A stretch of DNA of 64,000 nt from Natronohydrobacter thiooxidans. GTDB taxonomy: Bacteria > Pseudomonadota > Alphaproteobacteria > Rhodobacterales > Rhodobacteraceae. The stretch lies in assembly GCF_001884735.1 (NCBI RefSeq), contig NZ_MJAP01000034.1:558001-622000 (forward strand), in the 5' to 3' direction. Positions 1 to 8,722 of this stretch are shown one piece after another. The notes beneath the pieces are model-generated. The model ran no database searches and had not been told where the DNA came from. It saw only the letters and a program-made list of their open reading frames with translations. Both the position numbers and the translations under genes were made by a program. Each line of letters opens with the position of its first letter. Position 1 is the first letter of the stretch.

Positions 1-1
1 G

Positions 2-1540
2 AGCCTCTTGCAGATGCTGCTCAAGACCGCGATCGGCTTTGTTGTCGCGGGTGCCGCGTTCTACGGGGTGATTGCGGCAATCGGTTTTCTGCGCGATGTC
101 GCGCCTGCGATTTCCGGGCCGGTGATCCTGATCGCGTTGCTGGGTATCTATCTTGCCTGTCTCTGGGTCGCCTCTGGCCGTCCGGAACTGGAACTCGATG
201 ACCCGAATAACAAGAAGATCGTGCTTCCGGTCATGCGCGAGGTCGTGCCCACGGGGCTGCATTTCATCCTGCCCATTGTGGTTCTGGTCTGGTTCCTGAT
301 GGTCGAGCGCCAGTCGCCCGCGAAATCGGCCTATTTCGCTGTGCTGGTGATGCTGTTCATCATCCTGACCCAACGCCCGATCAAGGCGCTGATGCGCGGC
401 GAGGGCAATATCATCGGCGAATTGCGCCGCGGCGTCGGGGATCTGGTTGACGGGATGATCACCGGCGCGCGCAACATGATCGGGATTGCAGTGGCCACTG
501 GTGCGGCAGGTGTGATCGTGGCCACTGTGACGCGCACGCCCATCGGCACCGAACTGGCGGGGCTGGTCGAGCTGCTGGCCTTCGGCAATCTTTTCCTGAT
601 GCTGCTGCTGGTGGGGCTCTTCTCGCTGGTGCTTGGTCTTGGCCTGCCCACAACGGCGAATTACATCGTGGTCTCGTCGCTGATGGCATCGGTGGTGGTC
701 AGCCTTGGTGCGCAGGAAGGGCTGCTGGTGCCGCTGATTGCCGCGCATCTATTCGTGTTCTATTTCGGGCTTATGGCCGATGTGACGCCGCCTGTGGGGC
801 TTGCGAGTTTCGCGGCCTCGGCGGTCTCGGGGGGCGATCCGATCAAGACCGGCTTTCAGGCCTTCTTCTACAGCCTGCGCACCCTCGCGCTGCCCTTCCT
901 GTTCATCTACAATCCGACACTGATCCTCTATGGCGTCGATCTTGGCACCACTGCCGGGGTGTTGCAGGCGGTGCTGATCTTCTTCATCGCCACATTCGCG
1001 ATGCTGCTTTTCGCGGCGGCGACGCAGGGCTATTTCCTCGCGCGCTCGAAACTCCACGAATCCGTGGCGCTGCTGCTGGTGGCTTTCACGCTCTTTGTGC
1101 CGAATTTCTGGCTTGACCGTATCCAGCCTGAATTCGAGCGCATGGCAGGCACCAGTTTCGAGGAGGTGTTGAGTGCGGCCGCGCCGGGCGACCAGTTGCG
1201 TCTGGAGATTCGGGGCCCCGATTTCGCCACGGGCCAGATGCGCAGCACCACGCTGGTGCTGGATGTGGATGACACGCCGGGGGCGCAGCGGCTGGCCGAT
1301 ACTGGGCTGTTCCTGATGCCAGAGGATGACCGGATGGTGCTGGATGAGCCGATGTTCGGCTCGCCCTTCCAGCGGGCGCTTGGCGGGTATGATTTCTATG
1401 GCCGCCAGCAGGTCGAATTGCAGTATGTCCTGCGCCCCGCTGACCGGATGCCGGAACAGTTGTTCTACATTCCGGCATTGCTACTGCTCTTCGGGGTGAT
1501 CTTGCTGCAACGTCGCCGTCAGACGCAACCGGCCTTCTGA
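2..1540 (+). CDS. TRAP transporter fused permease, C-terminal part (5' end outside window)
   Basis: The reading frame is open from the first bases, so the N-terminal part lies upstream of the window. The visible 512 residues hold many hydrophobic helices and the DctM-type permease signature region (GLGLPTTANYI and the stretch FGLMADVTPPVGLA, about residues 210-265). After about residue 370 comes a soluble segment of about 120 residues and then a final membrane helix, matching the DUF3394-type tail found on fused 4TM/12TM TRAP permeases. Such proteins use a periplasmic binding protein and an ion gradient to import carboxylates or related solutes. The substrate cannot be read from the sequence, and the binding-protein gene is presumably upstream. 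Confidence 0.88.
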   Translation, partial: SLLQMLLKTAIGFVVAGAAFYGVIAAIGFLRDVAPAISGPVILIALLGIYLACLWVASGRPELELDDPNNKKIVLPVMREVVPTGLHFILPIVVLVWFLMVERQSPAKSAYFAVLVMLFIILTQRPIKALMRGEGNIIGELRRGVGDLVDGMITGARNMIGIAVATGAAGVIVATVTRTPIGTELAGLVELLAFGNLFLMLLLVGLFSLVLGLGLPTTANYIVVSSLMASVVVSLGAQEGLLVPLIAAHLFVFYFGLMADVTPPVGLASFAASAVSGGDPIKTGFQAFFYSLRTLALPFLFIYNPTLILYGVDLGTTAGVLQAVLIFFIATFAMLLFAAATQGYFLARSKLHESVALLLVAFTLFVPNFWLDRIQPEFERMAGTSFEEVLSAAAPGDQLRLEIRGPDFATGQMRSTTLVLDVDDTPGAQRLADTGLFLMPEDDRMVLDEPMFGSPFQRALGGYDFYGRQQVELQYVLRPADRMPEQLFYIPALLLLFGVILLQRRRQTQPAF

Positions 1541-1567
1541 GGCGGGCTTGCAGGGCTGCGGGGGGGG

Positions 1568-1598
1568 GCGGGCGGCTTCCGCCCCCTCTGGCGGTTTT
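1568..1598. terminator. Weak GC-rich hairpin between convergent genes
   Basis: A short stem (GGGCGG/CCGCCC, 1570-1584) is followed by a T-containing stretch ending in GGTTTT. It lies in the 76-bp gap between the TRAP permease and the oppositely oriented flavin reductase. The stem is short and the T tract modest, so this is only a candidate. Confidence 0.3.
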
Positions 1599-1616
1599 CG
1601 GAGCGTGCGCGCGGCC

Positions 1617-2114
1617 TCAGCCTGCGTCGATGGCGCCATAATGGCCGGAGAAGAAACTCAAGCCCGCGCCCCTGCGCGTGCTGACCCGCGTCACCCGCCC
1701 GACGACGATCACATGATCCCCGCCCGGATAGACCGCGTGGCGCTGGCATTCGAAGCGGGCGAGGCAGTCGGGCAGCAATGGCACGCCGCCCGCGCCCTCG
1801 CAGATCTCGGGCAGGTCGAAATCGCCGCCATTGGCGGCGAAATGCCGCGCAAGTGCCAGTTGATCCTCGGCCAGAACATGAATAGCGAAATGCTCGGCCT
1901 CGGCGAAGGCATCAAAACGGCGCGAGAATTTGCCCGGCGCCCACATCACCAGCGCCGGATCGAGCGAAAGGGCCGCGAAACTGTTCGCCGTGATCCCGAT
2001 GGGCCCGGTCTCGGTGCGTGTCGTGATCACGGTCACGCCGGTGGCGAAGCGCCCCAGAGCATCGCGGAAATCGCGCTTATGGGCCGCGTCCGGGGTGAAA
2101 CTCGTCTCGCTCAT
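1617..2114 (-). CDS. Flavin reductase family protein
   Basis: A 165-residue protein of the FMN-binding split-barrel flavin reductase family (HpaC/DIM6-like). Family hallmarks are the N-terminal RDALGRFATGVTVITT stretch (about residues 14-29), the ITANSFAALSLDPALVMWA segment that contacts flavin, and a late FFSGHYGAI. These enzymes use NAD(P)H to reduce free flavin, often for a partner monooxygenase. No monooxygenase is adjacent, so the partner is unknown. The ATG at 2114 (MSETSF) is preferred to an upstream in-frame ATG at 2129 because family members begin near this point. It is convergent with the TRAP permease. Confidence 0.85.
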   Translation of the reverse strand: MSETSFTPDAAHKRDFRDALGRFATGVTVITTRTETGPIGITANSFAALSLDPALVMWAPGKFSRRFDAFAEAEHFAIHVLAEDQLALARHFAANGGDFDLPEICEGAGGVPLLPDCLARFECQRHAVYPGGDHVIVVGRVTRVSTRRGAGLSFFSGHYGAIDAG

Positions 2115-2191
2115 CCTCGCACCATCCATCTGCCGCCCCCGGTTTCGCGCGTTTGCGGCGGAAGTAACGTTCCGCTTGCGCCGGGCAAGGC

Positions 2192-3292
2192 TCAGTCCTT
2201 GTCTTTCACGGATTGCTTGCCGAAAACGGCCTCTTGCAGGGCCGCGACATGCGCGCTCAGACGCGGCAGGCGGCGCAGCACCTTGCGGATTTCAAGCTGG
2301 GTTTCCAGCTTGGTCGCCGGATCGCCCAGCACAGTGCGGCCCGCAGGCACATTGGTATAGACCCGGCTTGCGCCGCCCACGATCACATCATCGCCGATGA
2401 AGATATTGTCATTCACCGCGACCTTGCCCGCGAGCAGCACGCGATTGCCGATCCGCGCCGACCCTGCGACACCTGCCATGCCGCACATCATGCAATCTTC
2501 GCCCATCTGCACATTATGGCCGATCTGGCAGACCGAATCGATCTTGGTGCCCGAGCCGATCACCGTGTCGCGGATCGTGCCCCGGTCGATGGAGCTGTTT
2601 GCGCCCAGTTCCACATCATCGCCGATCCGCACTGCGCCCAGAGACTGAATGCGGTGCCATTTCTGCGCCCTGAGCAAGCGCTCGCCCGAGAGCGTGGCGC
2701 GCACATCTTCCGCGCCCGAGGGTTCCGGCGTGACGAAGGAAAAACCGCAGCCGCCCACGACCGAATTCGGCTGACCGATATAGCGATCGCCGATGACGCA
2801 GCGCGCCCCGATCCGGGCGCCGGCATGCAAGATCACATCCGCGCCGATCACCACATCCTCGGCCACGGTCACATTCGCCGCGATCCGCGCGCCGGGGCCG
2901 ATCTTCGTGCGCGGGCCGATGCTGGTGAAAGGGCCGATCTGCGCGTCGGCGCCGATTTCGGCGCTGGGGTGGATGAAAGCCTGCGGATGGACGCCGCCAC
3001 CGAAATCATAGCCCGGATCGAGCATCTCGCAGATACCCGCCATTGCCCAGCGCGGGCGCGGCGCGAAAATCGCGGCCTGAAGCCCCATCGCGCGCCAATC
3101 CGCACCCGCCCAGACCATCGCCGCGCGGGCCTGACCCTGCGCCAGCCCGGCGGCATATTTCGGAGTCGTGGCCATGGCCAGCGCGTCGGGCCCGGCACTG
3201 GCGGGCTCGGCGGCATGGGTGATCGTCAGGTCCAGCGCGCCTTCGGCGCTCAGACCCAGCGCGCGGGCAATCTCGGCAATCGTATGGGGCAT
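2192..3292 (-). CDS. lpxD: UDP-3-O-acylglucosamine N-acyltransferase LpxD
   Basis: Transfers a 3-hydroxyacyl chain from acyl carrier protein to the 2-amino group of UDP-3-O-acyl-glucosamine, the third step of lipid A synthesis, in the cytoplasm. The 366-residue length is normal for the family. An N-terminal uridine-binding domain (about 1-100) is followed by many left-handed parallel beta-helix hexapeptide repeats (IGPFTSIGPRTKIGPGARI and similar). The segment QIGHNVQMG, about residue 258, carries the expected catalytic histidine, and a C-terminal helix follows. The gene stands alone instead of in the usual bamA-lpxD-fabZ-lpxA cluster, which may mean it is a second or relocated copy. Confidence 0.93.
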   Translation of the reverse strand: MPHTIAEIARALGLSAEGALDLTITHAAEPASAGPDALAMATTPKYAAGLAQGQARAAMVWAGADWRAMGLQAAIFAPRPRWAMAGICEMLDPGYDFGGGVHPQAFIHPSAEIGADAQIGPFTSIGPRTKIGPGARIAANVTVAEDVVIGADVILHAGARIGARCVIGDRYIGQPNSVVGGCGFSFVTPEPSGAEDVRATLSGERLLRAQKWHRIQSLGAVRIGDDVELGANSSIDRGTIRDTVIGSGTKIDSVCQIGHNVQMGEDCMMCGMAGVAGSARIGNRVLLAGKVAVNDNIFIGDDVIVGGASRVYTNVPAGRTVLGDPATKLETQLEIRKVLRRLPRLSAHVAALQEAVFGKQSVKDKD

Positions 3293-3348
3293 GGCACGCC
3301 TTCCGGTAGGGTTTGGCCGCAGTCATAGCGAAAGGTCGCGTCCGGTGC

Positions 3349-3383
3349 CAGCCCTGCGGGGTGACAGAGGGGATGGCAGGGGC
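3349..3383 (+). repeat. 35-bp direct repeat, left copy
   Basis: Identical to 3707-3741 over 35 bases; both begin CAGCCCTGCGGGGTGACAGA. The two copies start 358 bp apart and bracket repeat copy 1. Bases immediately outside the 35-mer differ between copies, so the boundaries are sharp. Confidence 0.9.
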
Positions 3384-3478
3384 ATTTGAAACGCCCAGAT
3401 CGCGCGCAAGCTTCTTTTGCGCGGGGAGCGCTCCCGCGTTGGTTCTGGTACGCCCTTGCCCGCGAGAGGCTTGCCACG

Positions 3479-3671
3479 ACCTCTGTATAACCCCGCTCCG
3501 CGACAGAGATGAGGGCAGCGCCTGCCTGGGTAGGCGCTTATGCGCTGCGGGGAGGTCTGGAGGGGCGTCAATGAGGTCGCAACGTCGCGCCCGTTCGCAA
3601 CGTTTGAAGCGCCTGCCGGGGGGCAGGCAGGCGCTGCCCGGCGGTGCCGGGCGGGACTCCCGCTGCGGTGG
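3479..3671 (+). repeat. Dispersed REPIN/MITE-like repeat, copy 1
   Basis: The most conserved part is 3514-3638. It starts with GGCAGCGCCTGCCTG (3514-3528) and ends with its reverse complement (3624-3638), and each end can also fold into its own hairpin. Further hairpin sequence (GCCCGGC/GCCGGGC) follows. Inside, 3567-3605 is a 39-nt segment that differs strongly from the equivalent segment in copy 2 although its length is the same. Weaker similarity reaches out to about 3479 and 3671. Copy 2 is at 28805-28998 in the opposite orientation. Confidence 0.85.
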
Positions 3672-3706
3672 GGCGTTGGGCAGCGGTCTCTTGGGGCCAA
3701 ATCCGA

Positions 3707-3741
3707 CAGCCCTGCGGGGTGACAGAGGGGATGGCAGGGGC
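3707..3741 (+). repeat. 35-bp direct repeat, right copy
   Basis: Identical to 3349-3383. This copy ends 12 bases before the esterase start codon at 3754, so it occupies the place where part of that gene's leader and ribosome-binding region would lie. Confidence 0.9.
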
Positions 3742-3753
3742 TATCTCAGGGCC

Positions 3754-4443
3754 ATGCGCCTTGCCGACCTCGCCCTTTCGCCGCTTTATCTTGCGCAGGC
3801 CCTGCGTTTCATCGCGCGCACCGAACGGCTGCCAGAGGCGGCTGGGCCGCGCGAAGGTCAGATCGGGCAGGGGCCGGGGCTGCGGCTGCTGATCCTGGGC
3901 GATTCCTCGGGCGCGGGGGTCGGGGTCGCGCATCAGGATCAGGCGCTGGTGGGGCAGATGCTGCGCCATCTTGCGCCCGTCGTCCCGGTGCAGTGGCAGG
4001 TCATCGCGCGCTCCGGCGCGACCACAGCACGGGCGCGCCGGATGCTGCACGGGGCGGGGGCGTTCGACATCGCCGTGCTGGCGCTTGGCGTGAATGATGT
4101 GCTGCGCCAGACCTCTGCGCATCGTTTCGCGCGGCAACAGGCGGCGCTGATGGCGGATCTGCGCGCGCGGCATGGCGTGCAGCATATCCTTGCCTCTGCC
4201 GTGCCGCCCTTTGGCGGTTTCACGGCCCTGCCCGACCCGCTGCGCGGCTATCTGCACGGGCGCGCGACCCGGCTGGATGCCGTGCTGCGCGGGGTTTGCG
4301 CGCAAGCCGGGGCGTGCCATGTGCCATTCGATCTTGCGCCTGACATGGCGTGGCTCGCGCGGGACGGGCTGCATCCGGGGCCTGCGCTTTATGCCGAATG
4401 GGGGCAGCGGATGGCGGGGCTTGCCTTGGCGCGGCTTTCCTGA
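3754..4443 (+). CDS. SGNH/GDSL hydrolase (lipase or esterase)
   Basis: A 229-residue protein with the SGNH hydrolase blocks in order: block I LLILGDSSGAG (about residues 45-55, nucleophilic serine in GDS), a GVND motif (block III, about 112-115), and DGLHP near the C terminus (block V, catalytic Asp and His). No clear signal peptide is seen; the N terminus has a mildly hydrophobic LALSPLYLAQALRF stretch. The physiological ester is unknown; phospholipid, acyl-carbohydrate or small esters are all possible. The ATG at 3754 fits the family length and lies just downstream of the 35-bp direct repeat. Confidence 0.82.
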   Translation: MRLADLALSPLYLAQALRFIARTERLPEAAGPREGQIGQGPGLRLLILGDSSGAGVGVAHQDQALVGQMLRHLAPVVPVQWQVIARSGATTARARRMLHGAGAFDIAVLALGVNDVLRQTSAHRFARQQAALMADLRARHGVQHILASAVPPFGGFTALPDPLRGYLHGRATRLDAVLRGVCAQAGACHVPFDLAPDMAWLARDGLHPGPALYAEWGQRMAGLALARLS

Positions 4444-4468
4444 CAGGACGGGGCGAAAGGACAGAGCC

Positions 4469-4837
4469 ATGCCCAGATCGCCGAAACCCCCTGAAAACAC
4501 CGCGAAAGCCGAAAAACGCGCGCAGCAGGTCTATACGCTGCTGGTGGAACTGGGCCGCAGCCCGGATGATGGTTTGCCCAAAGGCGCGACCGGGGCGGGG
4601 CTGCTTCTCTATGCGACCGGCGTGGACGAGGCCGAGGCGGTGCGCGAATCCGTGGCGGTGCTGAAAACCGCCGGGCTCGCGCCGCTGGATGTGACGAGCT
4701 ACGGCACGCTGGAGGAACGCCTTGCCGCCGGGGATACGATCCCCGAAGAGGAACGCGAATTGATGGCCCGCGCGCTGGCCGAGAATGCGGTAATCGTGGC
4801 GCAAAAGACATGGTTCAGTGATGATGACAGCGATTGA
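4469..4837 (+). CDS. Conserved-type hypothetical protein upstream of dapE
   Basis: A 122-residue acidic soluble protein that I do not recognise. It begins with a Lys/Pro-rich head ([20 protein letters not shown]), continues as a predicted alpha-helical body with segments such as [12 protein letters not shown] and [16 protein letters not shown], and ends in an aspartate-rich tail (SDDDSD). There is no signal peptide, membrane segment or cysteine motif. Its last codons overlap the start of dapE by 14-20 bases depending on the dapE start, so the two are probably translationally coupled. Codon use and GC look native. Confidence 0.7.
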   Translation: MPRSPKPPENTAKAEKRAQQVYTLLVELGRSPDDGLPKGATGAGLLLYATGVDEAEAVRESVAVLKTAGLAPLDVTSYGTLEERLAAGDTIPEEERELMARALAENAVIVAQKTWFSDDDSD

Positions 4838-5969
4838 CCCGGTTGCGCTGACCGCCGAACTGATCCGCTGCCCGTCGATCACCCCGGAAGACGGCGGCGC
4901 TCTGGTCCTGCTGGAGCGCGTCCTGTCGGATGCGGGCTTTGCCTGCACGCGGGTGGACCGCAACGGCACGCCCAATCTGTTCGCGCGCTGGGGCGCCAAG
5001 GGCCATGCGCGGACATTCGGCTTCAATGGACATACCGATGTGGTGCCTTTGGGCAACCCGGATGACTGGACACGCGCACCTTTCGGGGCCGAGATCGCCG
5101 AGGGCCGCATCTGGGGGCGCGGGGCCTGTGACATGAAATCGGGCGTGGCGGCTTTTGTCGCGGCGGCGGTGGATTTCGTGCAGGAGACACCGCCCGATGG
5201 CGCGGTGATCCTGACCATCACCGGCGATGAGGAAGGGCCGGGACAGGACGGGACTGTGGCGCTGCTGGACTGGATGGCGGGCGCGGGCGAGGCGATGTCG
5301 GTCTGTCTGGTGGGCGAGCCGACATGCCCCGATGTCATGGGCGAGATGATCAAGATCGGGCGGCGCGGCTCCATGACTGTGACGGTCACCGCGACCGGGG
5401 TGCAGGGCCATGCGGCCTATCCGCATCGCGCGAAGAACCCGCTGCCGGTGCTGGTGGGGTTTCTGAACGCACTGGCGCTGCATGAGCTTGATCAGGGCTC
5501 CGAGCATTTCGACGCCTCGACGCTGGCGCTGACCACGATTGATGTGGGCAATCCGGCCTCGAATGTGATCCCGGCCAGTGCGCGGGCGATGTTCAATATC
5601 CGCTTCAATGATCTGCATTCCGGCGCGTCGCTGACGGAATGGGCGCAGGCATTGGCTGATAAATATAGCAAAAACAGTGGTGTGCGGCTTGATCTTGATG
5701 TGAGCATCTCGGGCGAGAGTTTCCTGACCCCGCCCGGCCCGCTGGTCGATCTGGTGGCGCAGGCGGTCGCGCAGGAGACGGGCGTGACGCCGGTCCTGTC
5801 CACCTCGGGCGGCACATCGGATGCGCGTTTCGTCAAGAACCATTGCCCGGTGGTGGAATTCGGGCTGGTGGGCCGGTCGATGCATCAGGTCGATGAATAT
5901 GCAGAAGTGGCGGATATTCATGCACTTAAGGCAGTATATTCACGCATTCTACGGGGTTATTTCGCATGA
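4821..5969 (+). CDS. dapE: Succinyl-diaminopimelate desuccinylase DapE
   Basis: Zn-dependent M20 peptidase-family enzyme that hydrolyses N-succinyl-LL-diaminopimelate to LL-diaminopimelate and succinate, in the lysine and peptidoglycan precursor pathway. About 382 residues, the normal size. Metal-binding motifs are visible: GHTDVVP (about 70), [10 protein letters not shown] (about 100), GDEEGPG with the catalytic glutamate (about 135), and the late [11 protein letters not shown] segment. GTG 4818 and ATG 4821 or 4824 are all in frame; ATG 4821 is chosen. It overlaps the upstream small gene, and the downstream GNAT gene starts within its stop codon (ATGA). Confidence 0.95.
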   Translation: MMTAIDPVALTAELIRCPSITPEDGGALVLLERVLSDAGFACTRVDRNGTPNLFARWGAKGHARTFGFNGHTDVVPLGNPDDWTRAPFGAEIAEGRIWGRGACDMKSGVAAFVAAAVDFVQETPPDGAVILTITGDEEGPGQDGTVALLDWMAGAGEAMSVCLVGEPTCPDVMGEMIKIGRRGSMTVTVTATGVQGHAAYPHRAKNPLPVLVGFLNALALHELDQGSEHFDASTLALTTIDVGNPASNVIPASARAMFNIRFNDLHSGASLTEWAQALADKYSKNSGVRLDLDVSISGESFLTPPGPLVDLVAQAVAQETGVTPVLSTSGGTSDARFVKNHCPVVEFGLVGRSMHQVDEYAEVADIHALKAVYSRILRGYFA

Positions 5970-6391
5970 GCCTTGAGGTTGGTCTGACCGAGGATCTGGC
6001 ACTCTGTCATGCGCTGCGGCGGCGCGTGTTCATCGAGGAACAGCAGGTGCCCGAGGTCGAGGAAGTCGATGGGCGCGACGGTGATGCGCTGCATCTCCTT
6101 GCAAAGAAAGGTGGCGAAGCCATTGGCTGTGCGCGGATTTTGCTGGCGGGAGATCTTGGCAAGATCGGTCGTGTCTGCGTGCTGGATGCCTATCGCGGCC
6201 AGGGTGTCGGGGTGGCGCTGATCGAGGCGGCCTTGCAGGTCTTGCGCGACCAGCCGGGCGTGACGCAGGCGAAGCTGGGTGCGCAGACCCATGCCATCGG
6301 GTTTTACGAGAAGCTCGGCTTTCGGGCCATCGGGCCGGAATATCTGGATGCCGGGATTGCGCATCGCGACATGCTGCGGGATTTGCCGTGA
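5966..6391 (+). CDS. GNAT family N-acetyltransferase (ElaA-like)
   Basis: A 141-residue single-domain GNAT protein. The acetyl-CoA binding motif A appears as [21 protein letters not shown] (about residues 70-90), followed by [27 protein letters not shown], which is typical of the ElaA/YjcF branch. The acceptor molecule is unknown. The start overlaps the dapE stop by four bases (ATGA), so it is co-translated with dapE, but this alone does not prove a link to diaminopimelate metabolism. Confidence 0.88.
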   Translation: MSLEVGLTEDLALCHALRRRVFIEEQQVPEVEEVDGRDGDALHLLAKKGGEAIGCARILLAGDLGKIGRVCVLDAYRGQGVGVALIEAALQVLRDQPGVTQAKLGAQTHAIGFYEKLGFRAIGPEYLDAGIAHRDMLRDLP

Positions 6392-6490
6392 CGATATGTC
6401 CTTGGCGTGCTAGGGGCCGGGCATGATGAGCATTCTTTCCGGCCCGCCCCTGTCACGCCTCCTCCACCAAGCCCCGTCAGGATTTCGGCG

Positions 6491-8722
6491 ATGAAACAGC
6501 TTCCCTCGCTGGATCAGTTGCGCGACTGGATCGCGGAAAACCCCGGTGCGACGCGGCGCGAGATCGCGCAGGCTTTCGGGATCAAGGGCAGCCTGAAGAT
6601 CGACCTGAAAGCGATGCTGCGCGAGTTGGAGGTCGATGGTACGCTCAAGCCCCGGCGCAGCAGCGCGGGTGGGAAGCTGCCGCCGGTGACGGTGCTGGAT
6701 GTGCTGGCCCCCGATGCCGAGGGCGATCTTTTCGCGCGCCCGGTGGAATGGCGCGGCGATGGCGCGGCGCCGGTCGTGCTGATCGTCAGCCAGGCGGGCG
6801 ATCCGGCGCTGGGGCAAGGCGACCGGATTCTGGCGAAACTCGATGCCATTCGCGGCCCGGATTACGACTATCAGGCGCGGATCATCCGCAAGCTCGGGGC
6901 CAATCCCTCGCGCATTCTGGGGATTTTCCGCAAGGAAGCGCAGGGCGGGCGGATCGTGCCCATCGACAAGGGAGCGGACAAGATCTGGCAGGTCGCTGAG
7001 ACTGGCGATGCGGTGGATGGCGAATTGGTCCATGCCGAACCGGTCGGCAAGTCGCGTTTCGGCCCCTTGCGCGCCAAGGTCATCGAACGGCTGGGCGATC
7101 CGACCGCGCCCAAGGCGGTGTCGCTGATTGCGATTCATCAGCATGGGATCCGCGACGAATTCCCGGATGTGGTGATCGCCGAGGCCGACAAGGCGGGGCC
7201 GGTGTCCGAGAAAGGCCGTCGTGATCTGCGCGCGCTGCCCCTGATGACGATTGACCCCTGGGACGCGCGCGACCACGACGACGCGATCTATGCCGAGGCC
7301 GATACCGACCCTGAAAACCCCGGTGGCTTTATCCTCTGGGTCGCGATTGCCGATGTGGCGGCTTATGTACGCCCGAATTCCGAACTGGACCGTGAAGCGC
7401 GCCGGCGCGGCAATTCCACTTATTTCCCGGACCGCGTGGTGCCGATGCTGCCCGATATCCTGTCGGGGGATCTGTGTTCGCTGCATGAAGGGGTTGACCG
7501 GCCCTGCATCGCCTTGCGCATGGTCATTGCGGAAGATGGCAGCAAGCGCAGCCATGAGTTTTGCCGGGCGATGATGACTTCCAAAGCCTCGCTGACCTAT
7601 GAACAGGCGCAGGCGGCGGATGCGGGCAGGCTGGATGAGGTGACCGCGCCTTTCGCGCAGGTGCTGGCGGATCTGTTCGCGGCCTACCGCGCGCTGAGCA
7701 AGGCGCGCGCGCGCCGCCAACCCTTGGATCTGGACCTGCCGGAGCGGCAGATCGTGCTGTCGGATGAGGGGCGCGTGACCTCGGTCGCCTTCAAGGAACG
7801 GTTTGACGCGCATCGGCTGGTCGAGGAATTCATGGTGCTCGCGAATGTCGCCGCTGCCGAGACGCTGCGCGAGAAGGGTTCTGCTCTGCTCTACCGCGTG
7901 CACGAGGAGCCCAGCCCCGAAAAGATGGACGCGCTGCGCGAGCTGGCGCGGGAATCGGGTTTCGCGCTGGCCAAGGGGCAGGTGCTGATGACGCGGCATT
8001 TCAACCAGTTGTTGAAGCAGGCCGAAGGCACCGAGTTTGACGAGCTGATCAATATGGCCACGCTACGTTCGATGACACAGGCCTATTACGCGCCGCAGAA
8101 TTTCGGCCATTTTGGTCTGGCCTTGGGCGAATATGCGCATTTTACCTCGCCGATCCGGCGCTATGCCGATCTGATCGTGCATCGCGGGCTGATTTCGGCG
8201 CATCGCTGGGGCGATGACGGGCTTTCGCCTTGGGATATCGAGCATCTGGAGGACACCGCCAAGGCGATTTCCGAGGCCGAGCGCCGCTCGATGGCCGCCG
8301 AGCGCGACACGGCGGATCGCTATCTGGCGGCCTATCTGGCCGACCGGGTGGGGGCAGAATTTACCGGCCGCGTGTCCGGCGTGGCGCGGTTCGGGGTGTT
8401 CGTGAAGCTCGATGAGACCGGCGCGGATGGTCTGGTGCCGATCCGCGCGATTGGCGATGAGTATTTCCGCCATGACCCCGAGGCGCAGGTGCTGGAGGGG
8501 GAAAAGACCGGCTTTCGCATCGGGCTGGGGCAGCGGGTCAAGGTGAAACTCGCCGAGGCGGAACCGGTCACAGGCGGGATCGCGCTGGAACTGCTGGAAG
8601 TCGAGGGCGAAGCGCCTGCGCGTAGCCATGGGCGCAGACGCAAGGGGCCGGTGCGCCGCGCGGTCGGGAAATCGCGGGCCGGAACGGCCAAGGCGAAGAA
8701 GAAGCTGAAACGCAAGCGCTAG
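6491..8722 (+). CDS. rnr: Ribonuclease R
   Basis: Processive 3'-5' exoribonuclease of the RNB family that degrades structured RNA. 743 residues with the expected order: N-terminal winged-helix/cold-shock domains, the RNB catalytic domain with TIDPWDARDHDDAIYAEAD (about residues 255-273, metal-binding aspartates), the HFTSPIRRYADLIVHR motif (about 550), an S1 domain beginning near GAEFTGRVSGVARFGVFVKL, and a strongly basic Lys/Arg-rich tail. The ATG at 6491 (MKQLPSLDQLRDW) is preferred over an in-frame upstream start at 6407 because the extra 28 residues do not resemble the family N terminus. Confidence 0.95.
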   Translation: MKQLPSLDQLRDWIAENPGATRREIAQAFGIKGSLKIDLKAMLRELEVDGTLKPRRSSAGGKLPPVTVLDVLAPDAEGDLFARPVEWRGDGAAPVVLIVSQAGDPALGQGDRILAKLDAIRGPDYDYQARIIRKLGANPSRILGIFRKEAQGGRIVPIDKGADKIWQVAETGDAVDGELVHAEPVGKSRFGPLRAKVIERLGDPTAPKAVSLIAIHQHGIRDEFPDVVIAEADKAGPVSEKGRRDLRALPLMTIDPWDARDHDDAIYAEADTDPENPGGFILWVAIADVAAYVRPNSELDREARRRGNSTYFPDRVVPMLPDILSGDLCSLHEGVDRPCIALRMVIAEDGSKRSHEFCRAMMTSKASLTYEQAQAADAGRLDEVTAPFAQVLADLFAAYRALSKARARRQPLDLDLPERQIVLSDEGRVTSVAFKERFDAHRLVEEFMVLANVAAAETLREKGSALLYRVHEEPSPEKMDALRELARESGFALAKGQVLMTRHFNQLLKQAEGTEFDELINMATLRSMTQAYYAPQNFGHFGLALGEYAHFTSPIRRYADLIVHRGLISAHRWGDDGLSPWDIEHLEDTAKAISEAERRSMAAERDTADRYLAAYLADRVGAEFTGRVSGVARFGVFVKLDETGADGLVPIRAIGDEYFRHDPEAQVLEGEKTGFRIGLGQRVKVKLAEAEPVTGGIALELLEVEGEAPARSHGRRRKGPVRRAVGKSRAGTAKAKKKLKRKR

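Larger units (their letters stand above)
3293..3753. other. 461-bp divergent intergenic region carrying repeat copy 1
   Basis: No convincing gene lies between lpxD and the esterase. The region holds a pair of identical 35-bp direct repeats, 3349-3383 and 3707-3741, and between them copy 1 of a dispersed repeat also present at about 28.8 kb. Short open frames here encode arginine/alanine-rich peptides typical of GC-rich noncoding DNA. Promoters for both flanking genes must lie here, but none is clear enough to mark. Confidence 0.7.

Noticed and set aside
3540-3722. 60-codon frame within repeat copy 1, sharing the peptide EAPAGGQAGAARRCRAG with a frame in copy 2
   Set aside because: The shared peptide only reflects the nearly identical DNA. 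In copy 2 the equivalent frame has a stop in the core, and the sequence is better explained by hairpin structure.
3349-3741. CRISPR array
   Set aside because: Only two direct repeats 358 bp apart with no regular spacers and no cas genes in the window.
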